NCBI GenBank assembly: GCA_050260675.1
Contig: JBLNCN010000005.1
Coordinates: 682,001 to 746,000, forward strand
Origin: JBBDIP01 sp050260675
Lineage (GTDB): Bacteria > Bacillota > Sulfobacillia > Fermentithermobacillales > Fermentithermobacillaceae
Direction of reading: 5' to 3'
DNA: 64,000 nucleotides
Shown here piece by piece: positions 1 through 8,017 of the stretch (position 1 is the first letter of the stretch; the number at the start of each line of letters is the position of its first letter). The notes below the pieces were generated by a model. The model did no database searches and was not told where the DNA came from. It saw nothing but the letters and a program-made list of their open reading frames with translations. Made by a program: the position numbers and the translations under genes.

Positions 1-2
1 CG

Positions 3-1802
3 GGCAAGCAGATCTACGTCGTCCCTACCACCGGCGGCGAAGCTACACAGATCACCAAACTGCGCTGGGGGGCCGGGACACCCATATGGTCGCCCGACGG
101 CTCCAAGATAGCGTTCCACGCCACCATAGATCCGGACGTCAAGCCCGAGGACTGGGAGAAGCCGCTTGACGGCAAGGCCAAGGAGGCCGAAGAGAAGAAG
201 CGCCGCGAGGAGCCCAAAGTCCTGAAGAACCTTCGCGTCAAGGCCGACGCGGCCATGGGCCTCACCGGAAACCGGCAGATGCACATCTTCGTGGTGGACG
301 CCGAGGGCAAGAACTCGCCCAAGATTGTCACCACAGGCGAGTTCGGACACATGGGCGCGGCCTGGTCGCCCGACGGCAAGTACCTGGCCTTCGCCAGCAA
401 TCGCAACCCTGACCACGAGTGGCAGGGATGGTCCTCGGACATCTGGATCATGCCCGCTGAAGGCGGCGAAATGAGGAAGATCACCAAGGGCAACGGCCCC
501 TCCCGCAACCCGGTCTGGACTCCCGACGGCAAATCCATCATCTACGCAGGCCACCAGATGGAGTGGAAGACTGCTCCGTCGGCTACCCTGGCCAAGCTCT
601 GGAAGGTCTCTGTGGACGGCGGCGAACCGGTCTGCCTGACCTCACGCTTTGACAGAGGAGTGGGCGACCACTGCGCCGGCGACTCCAAGTTGGGAGCTGG
701 AGAGAACGGCCCCGTCGTCACGCCGGACGGCAAGACCGTCTACTTCCTGGCCAGCGATCACGGCAAGACGTCCCTGTACTCGGTCCCCGCTGATGGCGGC
801 GACGTCACGGTGCACATGGACGGAGACCGCCAGATCTACGGGTTCACCATGGACAGCGCCTGCAAGAAGGTCGCCTTCGTGGTCAGCACTCCCACCGTCC
901 CCGGCGAAGTCGGCTCGTTCGACCTGACGGCCAAGTCCGAGAAGCTTCTTACGCAGGCCAACAAAACCCTGCTTGACGAGGTCTACATCGTCGCCCCGGA
1001 AATGGTCCCCTTCAAAGGCGTTGAGGACTGGCAGGAATACGGCTGGATCATGAAGCCCGTTGGCTGGAAGGAAGGCGTCAAGTACCCCGCGTTCCTCGAG
1101 ATCCATGGCGGCCCCCACTCCATGTACGGGTACGGGTTCTTCTTCGAGTTCCAACTCCTGTGCAACAAGGGTTACGGGGTGATCTACAGCAACCCGCGCG
1201 GAGGAGCAGGCTTCGGCCAGCACTTTGAGGCCGCAGTCAACGGCGACTACGGCGGCAAGGACTACCTCGACCTCATGGCCTGGACCGATGCGGCGATCAA
1301 GCACACCGGCTGGATCGATGAGAACAGGATGGCGGTCGGCGGAGGCAGCTACGGCGGCTTCATGACCAACTGGATCGTCGGACACACCGGCAGGTTCGCG
1401 GCTGCTGTCACAATGAGGAGCATCTCCAACTGGATCTCGTTCCACGGGGTGTCCGACATCGGCTACACCTTCACCGATCGCGAGGTACAGGGCGACTTCT
1501 ACAAGGACATCGACAAGCTCTGGTACCACTCGCCCTTGAAGTACGCCGCCAACGTCACCACGCCGCTTATGATCATCCACGGCGAAAACGACATGCGTTG
1601 CCCCATCGAGCAGGGCGAGCAGTTCTACATCGCCCTCAAGAAGTTGAAGAAGGAAGTCGAAATGGTCCGGTTCCCCGGCTCCAACCACGAGCTCTCAAGG
1701 AGCGGAAAGCCGGTCCTGAGGGTATCGAGGCTGAACCACATCGTCCGCTGGTGCGACGAGCATATCAAGAAGAACCCGGCCGACTACGAGCCGGCGCTGT
1801 AA
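3..1802 (+). CDS. S9 family acylaminoacyl-peptidase-like serine peptidase (5' end outside window)
   Basis: The reading frame is open from base 3, so the true start lies upstream; the ATG at 255 is internal. The N-terminal part has repeated beta-propeller (TolB/WD40-like) strands with WSPDG and TPDGK motifs. The C-terminal third is an alpha/beta-hydrolase with GGGSYGG (Ser codon 1347-1349), HGENDMR (Asp codon 1590-1592) and GSNHE (His codon 1686-1688), the usual S9 triad order. Family role: cleaves short or N-blocked peptides, the propeller gating access. Whether it is exported cannot be judged without the N-terminus. It ends 9 bp before the DUF4438 gene, with an AAGGAGG site overlapping its stop codon, so the two are probably co-transcribed. 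Confident for family, not for substrate. Confidence 0.93.
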   Translation, partial: GKQIYVVPTTGGEATQITKLRWGAGTPIWSPDGSKIAFHATIDPDVKPEDWEKPLDGKAKEAEEKKRREEPKVLKNLRVKADAAMGLTGNRQMHIFVVDAEGKNSPKIVTTGEFGHMGAAWSPDGKYLAFASNRNPDHEWQGWSSDIWIMPAEGGEMRKITKGNGPSRNPVWTPDGKSIIYAGHQMEWKTAPSATLAKLWKVSVDGGEPVCLTSRFDRGVGDHCAGDSKLGAGENGPVVTPDGKTVYFLASDHGKTSLYSVPADGGDVTVHMDGDRQIYGFTMDSACKKVAFVVSTPTVPGEVGSFDLTAKSEKLLTQANKTLLDEVYIVAPEMVPFKGVEDWQEYGWIMKPVGWKEGVKYPAFLEIHGGPHSMYGYGFFFEFQLLCNKGYGVIYSNPRGGAGFGQHFEAAVNGDYGGKDYLDLMAWTDAAIKHTGWIDENRMAVGGGSYGGFMTNWIVGHTGRFAAAVTMRSISNWISFHGVSDIGYTFTDREVQGDFYKDIDKLWYHSPLKYAANVTTPLMIIHGENDMRCPIEQGEQFYIALKKLKKEVEMVRFPGSNHELSRSGKPVLRVSRLNHIVRWCDEHIKKNPADYEPAL

Positions 1803-1811
1803 GGAGGAACC

Positions 1812-2669
1812 ATGATGCTTAGAACCAATGAGAACAAATTGGTCATGCTTTCAGTCGCGGGCGAGATTTCGGCGCCTGCTTCCCAGCCCCGCATCTGCTA
1901 TGACGGAGTAGTCAGGGTGTCGCCGGGAACCGGCGGCATCACCTACAACGTGAAGGTCGGCGACCCCGCCTTCGGTTGGGCCGGCGACCACGTCGAGCCC
2001 GGAGTCTCCAGCAAGAACAAGGACGAGAAGGCCAACTCCGGCTACAACACTCTCTCCTGCGTGGGCAACACGGCGATCGTGTGGTCGGGAGACGCCAAGG
2101 GAGCCAAGGGCATCGTCACCGGCAAGCATGGAGGCATCGAGCACGTCCTCATCTACTTCCCCAAGGAAGACCTGGAGAAGATGAAGATCGGCGACCAGAT
2201 CCAGGTCAAGGCATTCGGACAGGGGCTTGAGCTCAAGGACTACCCGGACGTCAAGGTCATCAACACCGATCCGGGACTCCTGCACAAGATGGGCATCGTG
2301 GAGAAGGACGGAGTCCTGGAGGTCCCCGTCGCTCACATCGTCCCTCCCGAGTTCATGGGCAGCGGACTTGGATCGTCGTCCGCCGAGCGCGGCGACTACG
2401 ACATCACGTCCATGGAGACCGAAAGGCTCCATGAACTTGGACTGGATAAGATCCGCTTCGGCGACATCGTGGCGATCGCGGATTCATCCTCGTTCTACGG
2501 TCGCAGCTATCGCAAAGGTGCCGTCATCATCGGTATAGTGGTCCACTCCAACTCGTTCGTTTCGGGCCACGGACCGGGCGTGACCAGCCTTCTCACCGCG
2601 CTGAACAACAAGATAAGGCCGGTGAAGGTGGAGAAAGCCAACATCGCCGAGTACTTGAATCTGGTGTAG
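1812..2669 (+). CDS. DUF4438 family protein
   Basis: A 285-residue protein, no signal peptide or membrane segment, that I recognise by its overall pattern (N-terminal SVAGEI..P, PGTGGI, GDHVEPGVS, then HIVPPEFMGSGLGS) as a DUF4438 protein, a family common in thermophilic and anaerobic bacteria and of unknown function. Start: two adjacent ATGs (1812, 1815) follow AGGAGG at 1802-1807; the second has the better spacing. It sits tightly behind an S9 peptidase and is followed by a strong terminator, so these two form a short unit. The neighbour suggests a link to peptide use, but nothing in the sequence shows a catalytic site I can name. Confidence 0.8.
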   Translation: MMLRTNENKLVMLSVAGEISAPASQPRICYDGVVRVSPGTGGITYNVKVGDPAFGWAGDHVEPGVSSKNKDEKANSGYNTLSCVGNTAIVWSGDAKGAKGIVTGKHGGIEHVLIYFPKEDLEKMKIGDQIQVKAFGQGLELKDYPDVKVINTDPGLLHKMGIVEKDGVLEVPVAHIVPPEFMGSGLGSSSAERGDYDITSMETERLHELGLDKIRFGDIVAIADSSSFYGRSYRKGAVIIGIVVHSNSFVSGHGPGVTSLLTALNNKIRPVKVEKANIAEYLNLV

Positions 2670-2678
2670 CGCTGTCTT

Positions 2679-2725
2679 CTCCGGCTCCGGGGCCCGCTCA
2701 CGACCCCGGAGCCGGAGTCGTTTCT
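2679..2725 (+). terminator. Intrinsic terminator after the DUF4438 gene
   Basis: A perfect 14-bp stem (2679-2692 with 2704-2717) and an 11-base loop, followed by TCGTTTCT. It lies 10 bp past the DUF4438 stop codon and before the RBS of the LUD gene, so it separates the two transcripts or attenuates read-through. Confidence 0.8.
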
Positions 2726-2746
2726 AACGCAGGAGGAGGTATCGCC

Positions 2747-3403
2747 ATGAGCTCGCAAAACCCCATGTACGAGCCGGAAAAGTGGTACAACAGGCACCTT
2801 GCCGAGAAGTGCGTGGAGGCCCTCCGCAAGAAGGGGTTCACCGCCTACTTTGCCGAGACAAAGGACAAGGCCAAGAGGCTGGCGCTGGAGGCCGTCCCTC
2901 CGGGAGCGTCGGTCGGCATCGGCGGGTCCGTCACCATCCGTGAACTGGGCATCCACGAAGCCCTGAAGGAGAGGGGCAACACCGTCTACGATCACTGGGA
3001 CGCCTCGCTCTCTCCTACCGGCAAGACCGAGGCCCGTGACAGGCAGATCACGGCGGACGTCTTCATGTCCAGCACCAACGCCCTCACGATGAACGGGACC
3101 CTGGTCAACATCGACGGCACGGGTAACCGGGTCGCCTCCATGATCTTCGGGCCTAAGGCCAGCGTCGTGGTGTGCGGGTACAACAAGATCGTGCCTACGC
3201 TTGAGGACGCCGTCCGGCGGGTCCGCAAGCACGCTGCTCCGGTGAACTATAAGCGGCTGAACGCCAAGGCGCCGTGCCTTGAGGACGGCGACTGCGACAA
3301 CTGCCCGGGAGCTCTCTGCCGCGTCACCACCATCATCGAGGGAAAACCCTCGGGCAAGACGCAGTTTGTGGTCATCATTGTGGGAGAGAAACTAGGGTAC
3401 TAA
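2747..3403 (+). CDS. LUD-domain (lactate utilization, LutC/YkgG-like) protein
   Basis: 218 residues with the LUD (DUF162) fold signature: PPGASVGIGGSVTIRELG near residues 51-68, then FMSSTNALTMNGTLVNIDGTGNRV near 107-130 and a Gly-rich GPKASVVVCGYNKIV strand. A C-terminal cysteine group (CLEDGDCDNCPGALC, about 183-197) could bind metal and is typical of the single-domain anaerobic members. RBS AGGAGGAG at 2731-2738. LutC in Bacillus works with LutA and LutB in L-lactate oxidation, but no lutAB lies beside it here, so a lactate role is only family-based. A lactate dehydrogenase operon exists 13 kb away on the other strand. Confidence 0.85.
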   Translation: MSSQNPMYEPEKWYNRHLAEKCVEALRKKGFTAYFAETKDKAKRLALEAVPPGASVGIGGSVTIRELGIHEALKERGNTVYDHWDASLSPTGKTEARDRQITADVFMSSTNALTMNGTLVNIDGTGNRVASMIFGPKASVVVCGYNKIVPTLEDAVRRVRKHAAPVNYKRLNAKAPCLEDGDCDNCPGALCRVTTIIEGKPSGKTQFVVIIVGEKLGY

Positions 3404-3472
3404 GCAGTACCAAGCGCTAAGTCATAGCTGCTAAGCGCCACGTGCTAGGTGCTGGGCGCTAAGTACTAACCG
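3404..3472. repeat. Degenerate short repeats between two convergent genes
   Basis: Between the LUD stop and the sfsA stop, imperfect copies of a CTAAGCGC-like word recur (for example around 3415, 3432 and 3456). No terminator hairpin is obvious. It resembles the short tandem duplications seen at other gene 3' ends in this window. Confidence 0.5.
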
Positions 3473-4496
3473 GGATTGCCGTGGGATCCAGGGTGATCTC
3501 TTCCGGGGTCACGCGGCATGTGTAACCTAATAGACGGACCCCTGCCTTCTCGGCTTGCTCTAGTGCATCCGCGAACGCGGGGTCCGTCTCTCTGTTGGGT
3601 TTCACGATCCGGATGTCCTCACGCTGGGCGATGAAGACCACGTAAGCCCTATACCCCTCCTCCACCGCTCGGGCAAGCTCGCGAAGGTGGCGGGCGCCCC
3701 GGTCCGTCGGAGCGTCGGGGAACAATCCGACCCCGGCCCGGCATAGAGTGACGGACTTCACCTCTATCAAGCAACTTCCCTCACGCGAGCCGCCGTCCAG
3801 GTAGAAATCCATGCGGCTCCGTACCGGCCTCGCCGGCGCCTTCACCGCGCCGCTCTCCACTCGCTGATCCTCGCCACCATCGACTCGATGAGCAGTGTGC
3901 TGACGCTCATCCAGACCATCCCGCCGGGCCGCATCCTCTTCCTTCCACGGCGAAAGGTGGTGATACCAGTACTCATGGGCAACAGTGCAGGTGGCATCAA
4001 ACTCCTTCAGCGCCCCCGCGCGCAGGGCTTGTCCGAGGAGCATGTTCGGGTAACGGGTATCGACCGAAACCCAGATCCGGCGCTTCTTAAAAGCGCTGCC
4101 TGCGTGCGCTGGTCCCTCACTTCCTGCCTGTGCTGGCCCTTCATTTCCTGCCTGTGCTGGCCCATCATTAGAGGCCGCAGCTTTGGGCGAGTCGTCGCCA
4201 CCCTCAACAGCGGATGCCAGCACAAGGTCGTAATGGGTCTTTCGCTGCGCCTTGCCCTGTTGCTCGCCCTGCCCCTCACCCGACGCGGAGACAGCCTGCC
4301 TCACCATCACCTGGTTCCCGGGGAATATGAGTTCCTTTAGGCGGCCCGAGTCGGCGACGTGGGCAGAGACGACTGGACCTGTACCGCCCAGAGTCACCTC
4401 CGCCACAAACCTGTTTGGACGCGCCACGACAGTAGCGGGGGTGAGGTCTGAAAGACGTATCGACAGCGGGGACCCGGGGTCCCGTCGCGCCGTCAA
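3459..4496 (-). CDS. sfsA: SfsA family protein with two low-complexity insertions
   Basis: 345 residues, about 110 longer than typical SfsA. The conserved C-terminal half is clear: RMDFYL, CLIEVKSVTL, FPDAPTDRGARHLREL and YVVFIAQRED with a nuclease-like Glu-Val-Lys core. SfsA was named for sugar fermentation stimulation; its fold resembles DNA-binding and nuclease proteins and its true role is unsettled. The extra length is two loops: residues about 70-135 (Gly/Gln/Ala-rich, with three AQAGxEGP-type copies) and about 195-225. Their nucleotide sequence is a tandem repeat, so they probably arose by slippage. Its ATG overlaps the mscS stop by 4 bp, implying translational coupling. Confidence 0.88.
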   Translation of the reverse strand: MTARRDPGSPLSIRLSDLTPATVVARPNRFVAEVTLGGTGPVVSAHVADSGRLKELIFPGNQVMVRQAVSASGEGQGEQQGKAQRKTHYDLVLASAVEGGDDSPKAAASNDGPAQAGNEGPAQAGSEGPAHAGSAFKKRRIWVSVDTRYPNMLLGQALRAGALKEFDATCTVAHEYWYHHLSPWKEEDAARRDGLDERQHTAHRVDGGEDQRVESGAVKAPARPVRSRMDFYLDGGSREGSCLIEVKSVTLCRAGVGLFPDAPTDRGARHLRELARAVEEGYRAYVVFIAQREDIRIVKPNRETDPAFADALEQAEKAGVRLLGYTCRVTPEEITLDPTAIPVST

Positions 4497-5440
4497 GCGA
4501 GGTCTCCCGACTGCGGCGGAGCTCCTGGTTCGGATGGACCGGAAGACGATGGGATGACGAGAGCGGGCCCTCCCCCAGCAGAGCCTCCCCCAGCAGAGCT
4601 GTCTCCAGAAGCGCCGACCGGGCGGCCACCATCGTCAACCACCGTCAGTCTGGCAAAGTGGGTCCCGCTGGCCTGGAGGGCTTCCTTCAGACGGAGCCGG
4701 AGTTCCCGCTCAATCGCCCACTGCTCCAGCGGCTTTGTGCGAGCCCATATCTGTATCTCAACGCCTGCGAGGTCGATATTGCTTATCCCGAGCACAATCG
4801 GGCCATCGGTGATGACCGGATGCTCCCTGGCCATCTGATCGCAGACCTCCTGCATTTGCGCCATGGCCTTCCGGATGTCCGCTTCGTGGCTCAGGATCAC
4901 CCTCACCAGTGCTCTGGACCCTGCTTTGCTGCGGTTTGTTGTCTTGTCGATGAGGCCGTTGGGGATGACGTGCACCTCGCCGCTCCAATCCCTGAGCCTG
5001 GTGGTACGGAGTCCGATCTCCTCCACCACGCCGGATACGTCCGCGGCGGTAATGTAATCACCGACATCGTACTGCCGCTCGTATATGATGAAGAAACCGG
5101 TGATGATGTCGCGCACCAGGTTCTGAGCGCCGAAGCCGACCGCGACACCCAGGATCGCAGCCCCTCCCAGCAGAGCGCTGGTGTCGATACCGACAAGATC
5201 GAGGATGGTGAGAAGCACAACCGTCCCCATGGCGTAGCGCAGGGCGCTGGACAGGAGTCCGGCAAGAGTCTTGCCGCGGCTGTCCGAGACATGGAGCCCC
5301 TTGGCTTTTGAAGCCGACTGAAACAGTCGCGCGATGAGGGAATCGCCCAAGCGGACAGCGGCGTAAGCCAGGATCAGCACTGCAGCTATCTTCACGGCCG
5401 AGATCCAGTACCCTGTCAGCATCGCCAAATCAAGACCCAT
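4493..5440 (-). CDS. mscS: Small-conductance mechanosensitive channel, MscS family
   Basis: 315 residues. N-terminal hydrophobic helices (about 10-30 and 65-85) precede the pore helix GGAAILGVAVGFGAQNLVRD (near 95-115), the Ala/Gly-packed TM3 that marks MscS. The beta domain follows (YDVGDYI, DVSGVVEEIGLRTTRLRDWSG, VHVIPNG), then the soluble alpha/beta cage. The last ~40 residues are Gly/Ser/Pro-rich and poorly conserved. Family role: opens under membrane tension to release solutes on hypo-osmotic shock. RBS GGGAGGAG is 7 bp before the ATG. First gene of a two-gene unit with sfsA. Confidence 0.92.
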   Translation of the reverse strand: MGLDLAMLTGYWISAVKIAAVLILAYAAVRLGDSLIARLFQSASKAKGLHVSDSRGKTLAGLLSSALRYAMGTVVLLTILDLVGIDTSALLGGAAILGVAVGFGAQNLVRDIITGFFIIYERQYDVGDYITAADVSGVVEEIGLRTTRLRDWSGEVHVIPNGLIDKTTNRSKAGSRALVRVILSHEADIRKAMAQMQEVCDQMAREHPVITDGPIVLGISNIDLAGVEIQIWARTKPLEQWAIERELRLRLKEALQASGTHFARLTVVDDGGRPVGASGDSSAGGGSAGGGPALVIPSSSGPSEPGAPPQSGDLA

Positions 5441-5603
5441 GGAGATTCTCCTCCCGAGCGTACTCTCACATTACTCTATTGGACCCTGGGAGCAGGGGCA
5501 ACCCGACGCCCGTCTATCTCTCATCATGGGAAGGACTACGCCGCGCCGTTTGTCGAAACCATACTTCTGACAGACAGGATCCGCCAAGGAGGCGCGTGGG
5601 AGC

Positions 5604-7010
5604 GTGAGTGAAGGCAGGGAGACTGCAAGCTACATAGACCAGCATTTCGAGGAGTTCGTCGCCGAGCTGCGGGCGGCGGTCCAAAAGCCCAGTATAGCGG
5701 CACAGAACATTGGGATGAAGGAATGCGCGGAGCACTTTAGGGACCTCTTGGAAAGTTACGGCATCTCCGCCCGGATTCTACCGGCCAGAGGCCATCCGGT
5801 AGTATACGGCGAGATAAAGGGCGAGAAGGACAAGACCGTCCTGTTCTACGACCACTACGACGTCCAGCCGCCGGATCCCCTGGATGAGTGGATCTCGGAG
5901 CCCTTTTCGGGCGAGATCCGCGAAGGCAAGATGTACGCCCGCGGAGTGTCGGACAACAAGGGAAACGCGTGCGCCAGAATCCAGGCCGTGGGGACGCTGC
6001 TTAAGCTGCGCGGCAAGCTCCCCATGAACGTGAAGTTCCTGATCGAGGGCGAAGAGGAGATCGGCAGCACGCATCTCGCGGAGTTCATCAAGGAAAACGC
6101 CGCTCTCCTGAAATCCGATTACGGAGTCTGGGAGTCCGGCTACATGGGACCCGATGGACGGCCGGGGATGTATCTGGGCGTCAAAGGAATCCTGTATGTG
6201 GAGCTGGAGGCACAAGGCGCCCACCGGGATATGCACTCAGGCAGTGCCGCGACCGTCCCCAACCCGGCCTGGCGCCTGGTATGGGCCCTATCCACGATCA
6301 AGGACCAAAACGAGAAGGTGCTGATACCGGGCTTTTACGACGCGGTTCTCGCACCGACCGACGCGGAGATGGCTCTGCTCAGAGCGGCGGAGGAAGGGCG
6401 CTCGCAGGAACAGAGCGCCGCGAGAGGGAATTCCAGGGGCGATACGCGGGGCGATTCGCGTCGGGCCGGCATCGGCATCCATTCCCCCTTGCTTGACCTG
6501 AGTGGACTGGAACTCAGAAAGCACTCCCTGTTCTCCCCCACCGCAAACATCTGCGGTTTCCGCAGCGGGTACCTTGGTGAGGGGCAGAAGACCGTCCTCC
6601 CATCCAAAGCGCTGGTAAAGATGGACTTCCGCCTAGTCCCCAACCAGGACCCGAATGACATCTATCAGAAGCTCCGCAAGCACCTGGATGATAACGGGTT
6701 CGACGACGTGAAGGTCCGCGTCATAACAATGGACTACCCGGTCAAGACCACAGCCAATCATCCGGTGGTCAAAGCGGCGGAGGAGGCGGCGCTTGCGGTG
6801 TACGGCAAGCCCCCGACAATCGCGCCGACCCAAGGCGGCTCGGGCCCCATGCATCCGTTCAAGGAGTACCTGGACCTCCCCATGGTGGCGTTTGGCGTCG
6901 GGTACTGGGCTTCGGGCAACCACGGGCCCAACGAGAACATCCGCCTGGAAGACTATCGCCAGGGCATCAAGATGGCGGCGGAGTTCGTGGAGAGGTTGGC
7001 AGCCAAGTAG
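5604..7010 (+). CDS. M20 family metallopeptidase (dipeptidase-like)
   Basis: 468 residues, starting at GTG 5604 with AAGGAGG at 5586-5592. Metal-site motifs are in order: FYDHYDVQP (about 80-88), ARGVSDNKGN, EGEEEIGS (catalytic Glu pair), the lid domain, and a final His-Gly segment (SGNHGPNEN). These place it with cytosolic M20 dipeptidases and carboxypeptidases that use two zinc ions. An Arg/Gly/Ser-rich insert (about 272-290) in the lid region is absent from usual members. It stands alone, followed by a hairpin. The substrate is most likely di- or short peptides. Confidence 0.9.
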   Translation: MSEGRETASYIDQHFEEFVAELRAAVQKPSIAAQNIGMKECAEHFRDLLESYGISARILPARGHPVVYGEIKGEKDKTVLFYDHYDVQPPDPLDEWISEPFSGEIREGKMYARGVSDNKGNACARIQAVGTLLKLRGKLPMNVKFLIEGEEEIGSTHLAEFIKENAALLKSDYGVWESGYMGPDGRPGMYLGVKGILYVELEAQGAHRDMHSGSAATVPNPAWRLVWALSTIKDQNEKVLIPGFYDAVLAPTDAEMALLRAAEEGRSQEQSAARGNSRGDTRGDSRRAGIGIHSPLLDLSGLELRKHSLFSPTANICGFRSGYLGEGQKTVLPSKALVKMDFRLVPNQDPNDIYQKLRKHLDDNGFDDVKVRVITMDYPVKTTANHPVVKAAEEAALAVYGKPPTIAPTQGGSGPMHPFKEYLDLPMVAFGVGYWASGNHGPNENIRLEDYRQGIKMAAEFVERLAAK

Positions 7011-7065
7011 AGCCGAGAAGTCGTGCTCAGTACAGTTACGCAGTTGCGCAGCCACGAAGTTGCGA

Positions 7066-7098
7066 ATCAGGGGTTCCTCCTAGCGGGGAACCCCTGAT
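7066..7098. terminator. Hairpin after the M20 dipeptidase
   Basis: A 12-bp perfect stem (7066-7077 with 7087-7098) 55 bp past the stop codon. No T-run follows, so it may be a weak terminator or an mRNA 3' stabiliser. Confidence 0.55.
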
Positions 7099-7192
7099 GC
7101 GCTGCCGACCTCTATGACACGCGCCTTCACAGTGCTGACTACAGTGGCGAGGCACGATGCTGGCTTCCCTCGAACGAAAGGAAGATCTGTCC

Positions 7193-7629
7193 CGTCGCGG
7201 AGTGACCCTCCACATCCCTACCTCCACTTCCCCATCCGTCACCGCATGACCCTCAACACTCGCCATCTGTCACGATTTGACCTCTCGGATCCACGCTGGT
7301 CACAGCACGATTATTAGTGACTCAGTAATATTACCCTCGGGTGACCAGTATGTCGAAAAGTCGGGTCACCTGGTGACCCATATCAGCTGAGCGGTCATCC
7401 CGTGACCCGACTTTTCGCCGTATCTATCACCAGAAGCAATATAACTACGCAGCTAATAATCCTCCCGTGATCACCGGTAAAACCCTCTGATCGCGCCGCG
7501 ATAGAAAGGAACACCTCATTAGTCTCGATGCGAACGTTGGATTACCCCTATAGGTCACGCGGCGACCGCCGTGAGGAGGCTTCCACCGACGATCCCCGGC
7601 ACCCGGGATTCAGTGGTCATGCCGTGACT
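7193..7629. repeat. Array 1: 15-bp dyads at 31-32 bp spacing, non-coding
   Basis: Sites resembling GGTCAC-NNG-GTGACC begin at 7193, 7237, 7268, 7298, 7332, 7364, 7393, 7425, 7458, 7489, 7521, 7553, 7584 and 7615. Best copies: 7364, 7393, 7553, 7615. Weak ones: 7332, 7425, 7584. After the first gap (44) the steps are 29-34 bp, mean about 31.5, i.e. three helical turns. The 14-19 bp between sites differ from each other. The centre at about 7385 is also the centre of a larger inverted repeat (7354-7369 with 7402-7417). No open reading frame of substance covers it. A homologous copy lies at 34985-35375. The function is unknown to me; a multi-site protein-binding array or a structured RNA are both possible. 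Confidence 0.8.
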
Positions 7630-7665
7630 GGAAAATGCAGGTGACTTTGTGCCGCGCGGCACACA

Positions 7666-7790
7666 GTCCTACCAATACTCGTCCCAATATCCCCACCAAT
7701 ATCGTCCTAATATCCCTACCATTACTCGTACCAATATCCCTGCTAATCATCCCAATCTTTATCCCTGCCAGCATCCCTACCAATATGGAG
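7666..7790. repeat. 12-bp degenerate tandem repeat (ACCAATATCCCT-like)
   Basis: The word C(C/T)AAT recurs at about 7673, 7685, 7697, 7708, 7720, 7732 and 7744, then irregularly to 7781, giving a 12-bp period. It is strongly C/A/T-biased on the plus strand, unlike its surroundings, and fills the gap between array 1 and the permease promoter. No coding potential that I trust. Confidence 0.7.
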
Positions 7791-7840
7791 GATGGAGTCC
7801 TGCATGAGATTTCTAGCTCATAGCTCGTCCCCAATTCTCG

Positions 7841-7870
7841 TTGACAGAACGGTGTCGCAAGGGATAGCAT
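7841..7870 (+). promoter_or_regulatory. Sigma-A-type promoter of the uracil permease
   Basis: TTGACA at 7841-7846 is a perfect -35 box; TAGCAT at 7865-7870 is a fair -10 with an 18-bp spacer. It lies directly before the attenuator, so transcription would begin near 7877. Confidence 0.65.
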
Positions 7871-7894
7871 TTTGGCTTGGAAGGTCACTCTTTA

Positions 7895-7970
7895 AGGCTG
7901 GTCCGGAGAGCCCAGCAAGGGTAGGAATAATCGAAAGACTACTTCTTGCTGGCAGGCAAGGAGTTTTTTG
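7895..7970 (+). promoter_or_regulatory. PyrR-type transcription attenuator
   Basis: Three mutually exclusive helices can be read. (1) A PyrR-loop-like anti-antiterminator: GCTGG 7897-7901 with CCAGC 7912-7916, its loop carrying TCCGGAGAG, close to the PyrR consensus UCCAGAGAGGCU. (2) Antiterminator: 7912-7919 with 7945-7952, extended by GTAG 7921-7924 with CTAC 7939-7942. (3) Intrinsic terminator: 7941-7949 with 7956-7964 (9 bp) followed by six Ts (7964-7969). This is the architecture of Bacillus pyr leaders, where UMP-bound PyrR stabilises (1) and so allows termination. pyrR itself is not in the window. Confidence 0.78.
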
Positions 7971-8017
7971 TTGCCTGCCACGCCCGCGGACAGGCTCCAA
8001 ACAAGGAGGTTTGCTTC

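Noticed and set aside
642..1688. Minus-strand 348-codon frame inside the S9 peptidase gene
   Set aside because: Antisense to a well-conserved gene; protein is Val/Asp/Gly-rich with no motif, typical of GC-rich shadow frames.
7193..7629. CRISPR array
   Set aside because: Repeats are 15 bp and degenerate, spacers only 14-19 bp and conserved between two loci, no cas genes. Real CRISPR repeats are longer and nearly identical.
7877..8017. Purine (guanine/xanthine) riboswitch before the NCS2 permease
   Set aside because: No three-way junction core; the PyrR-type set of alternative helices explains the sequence.
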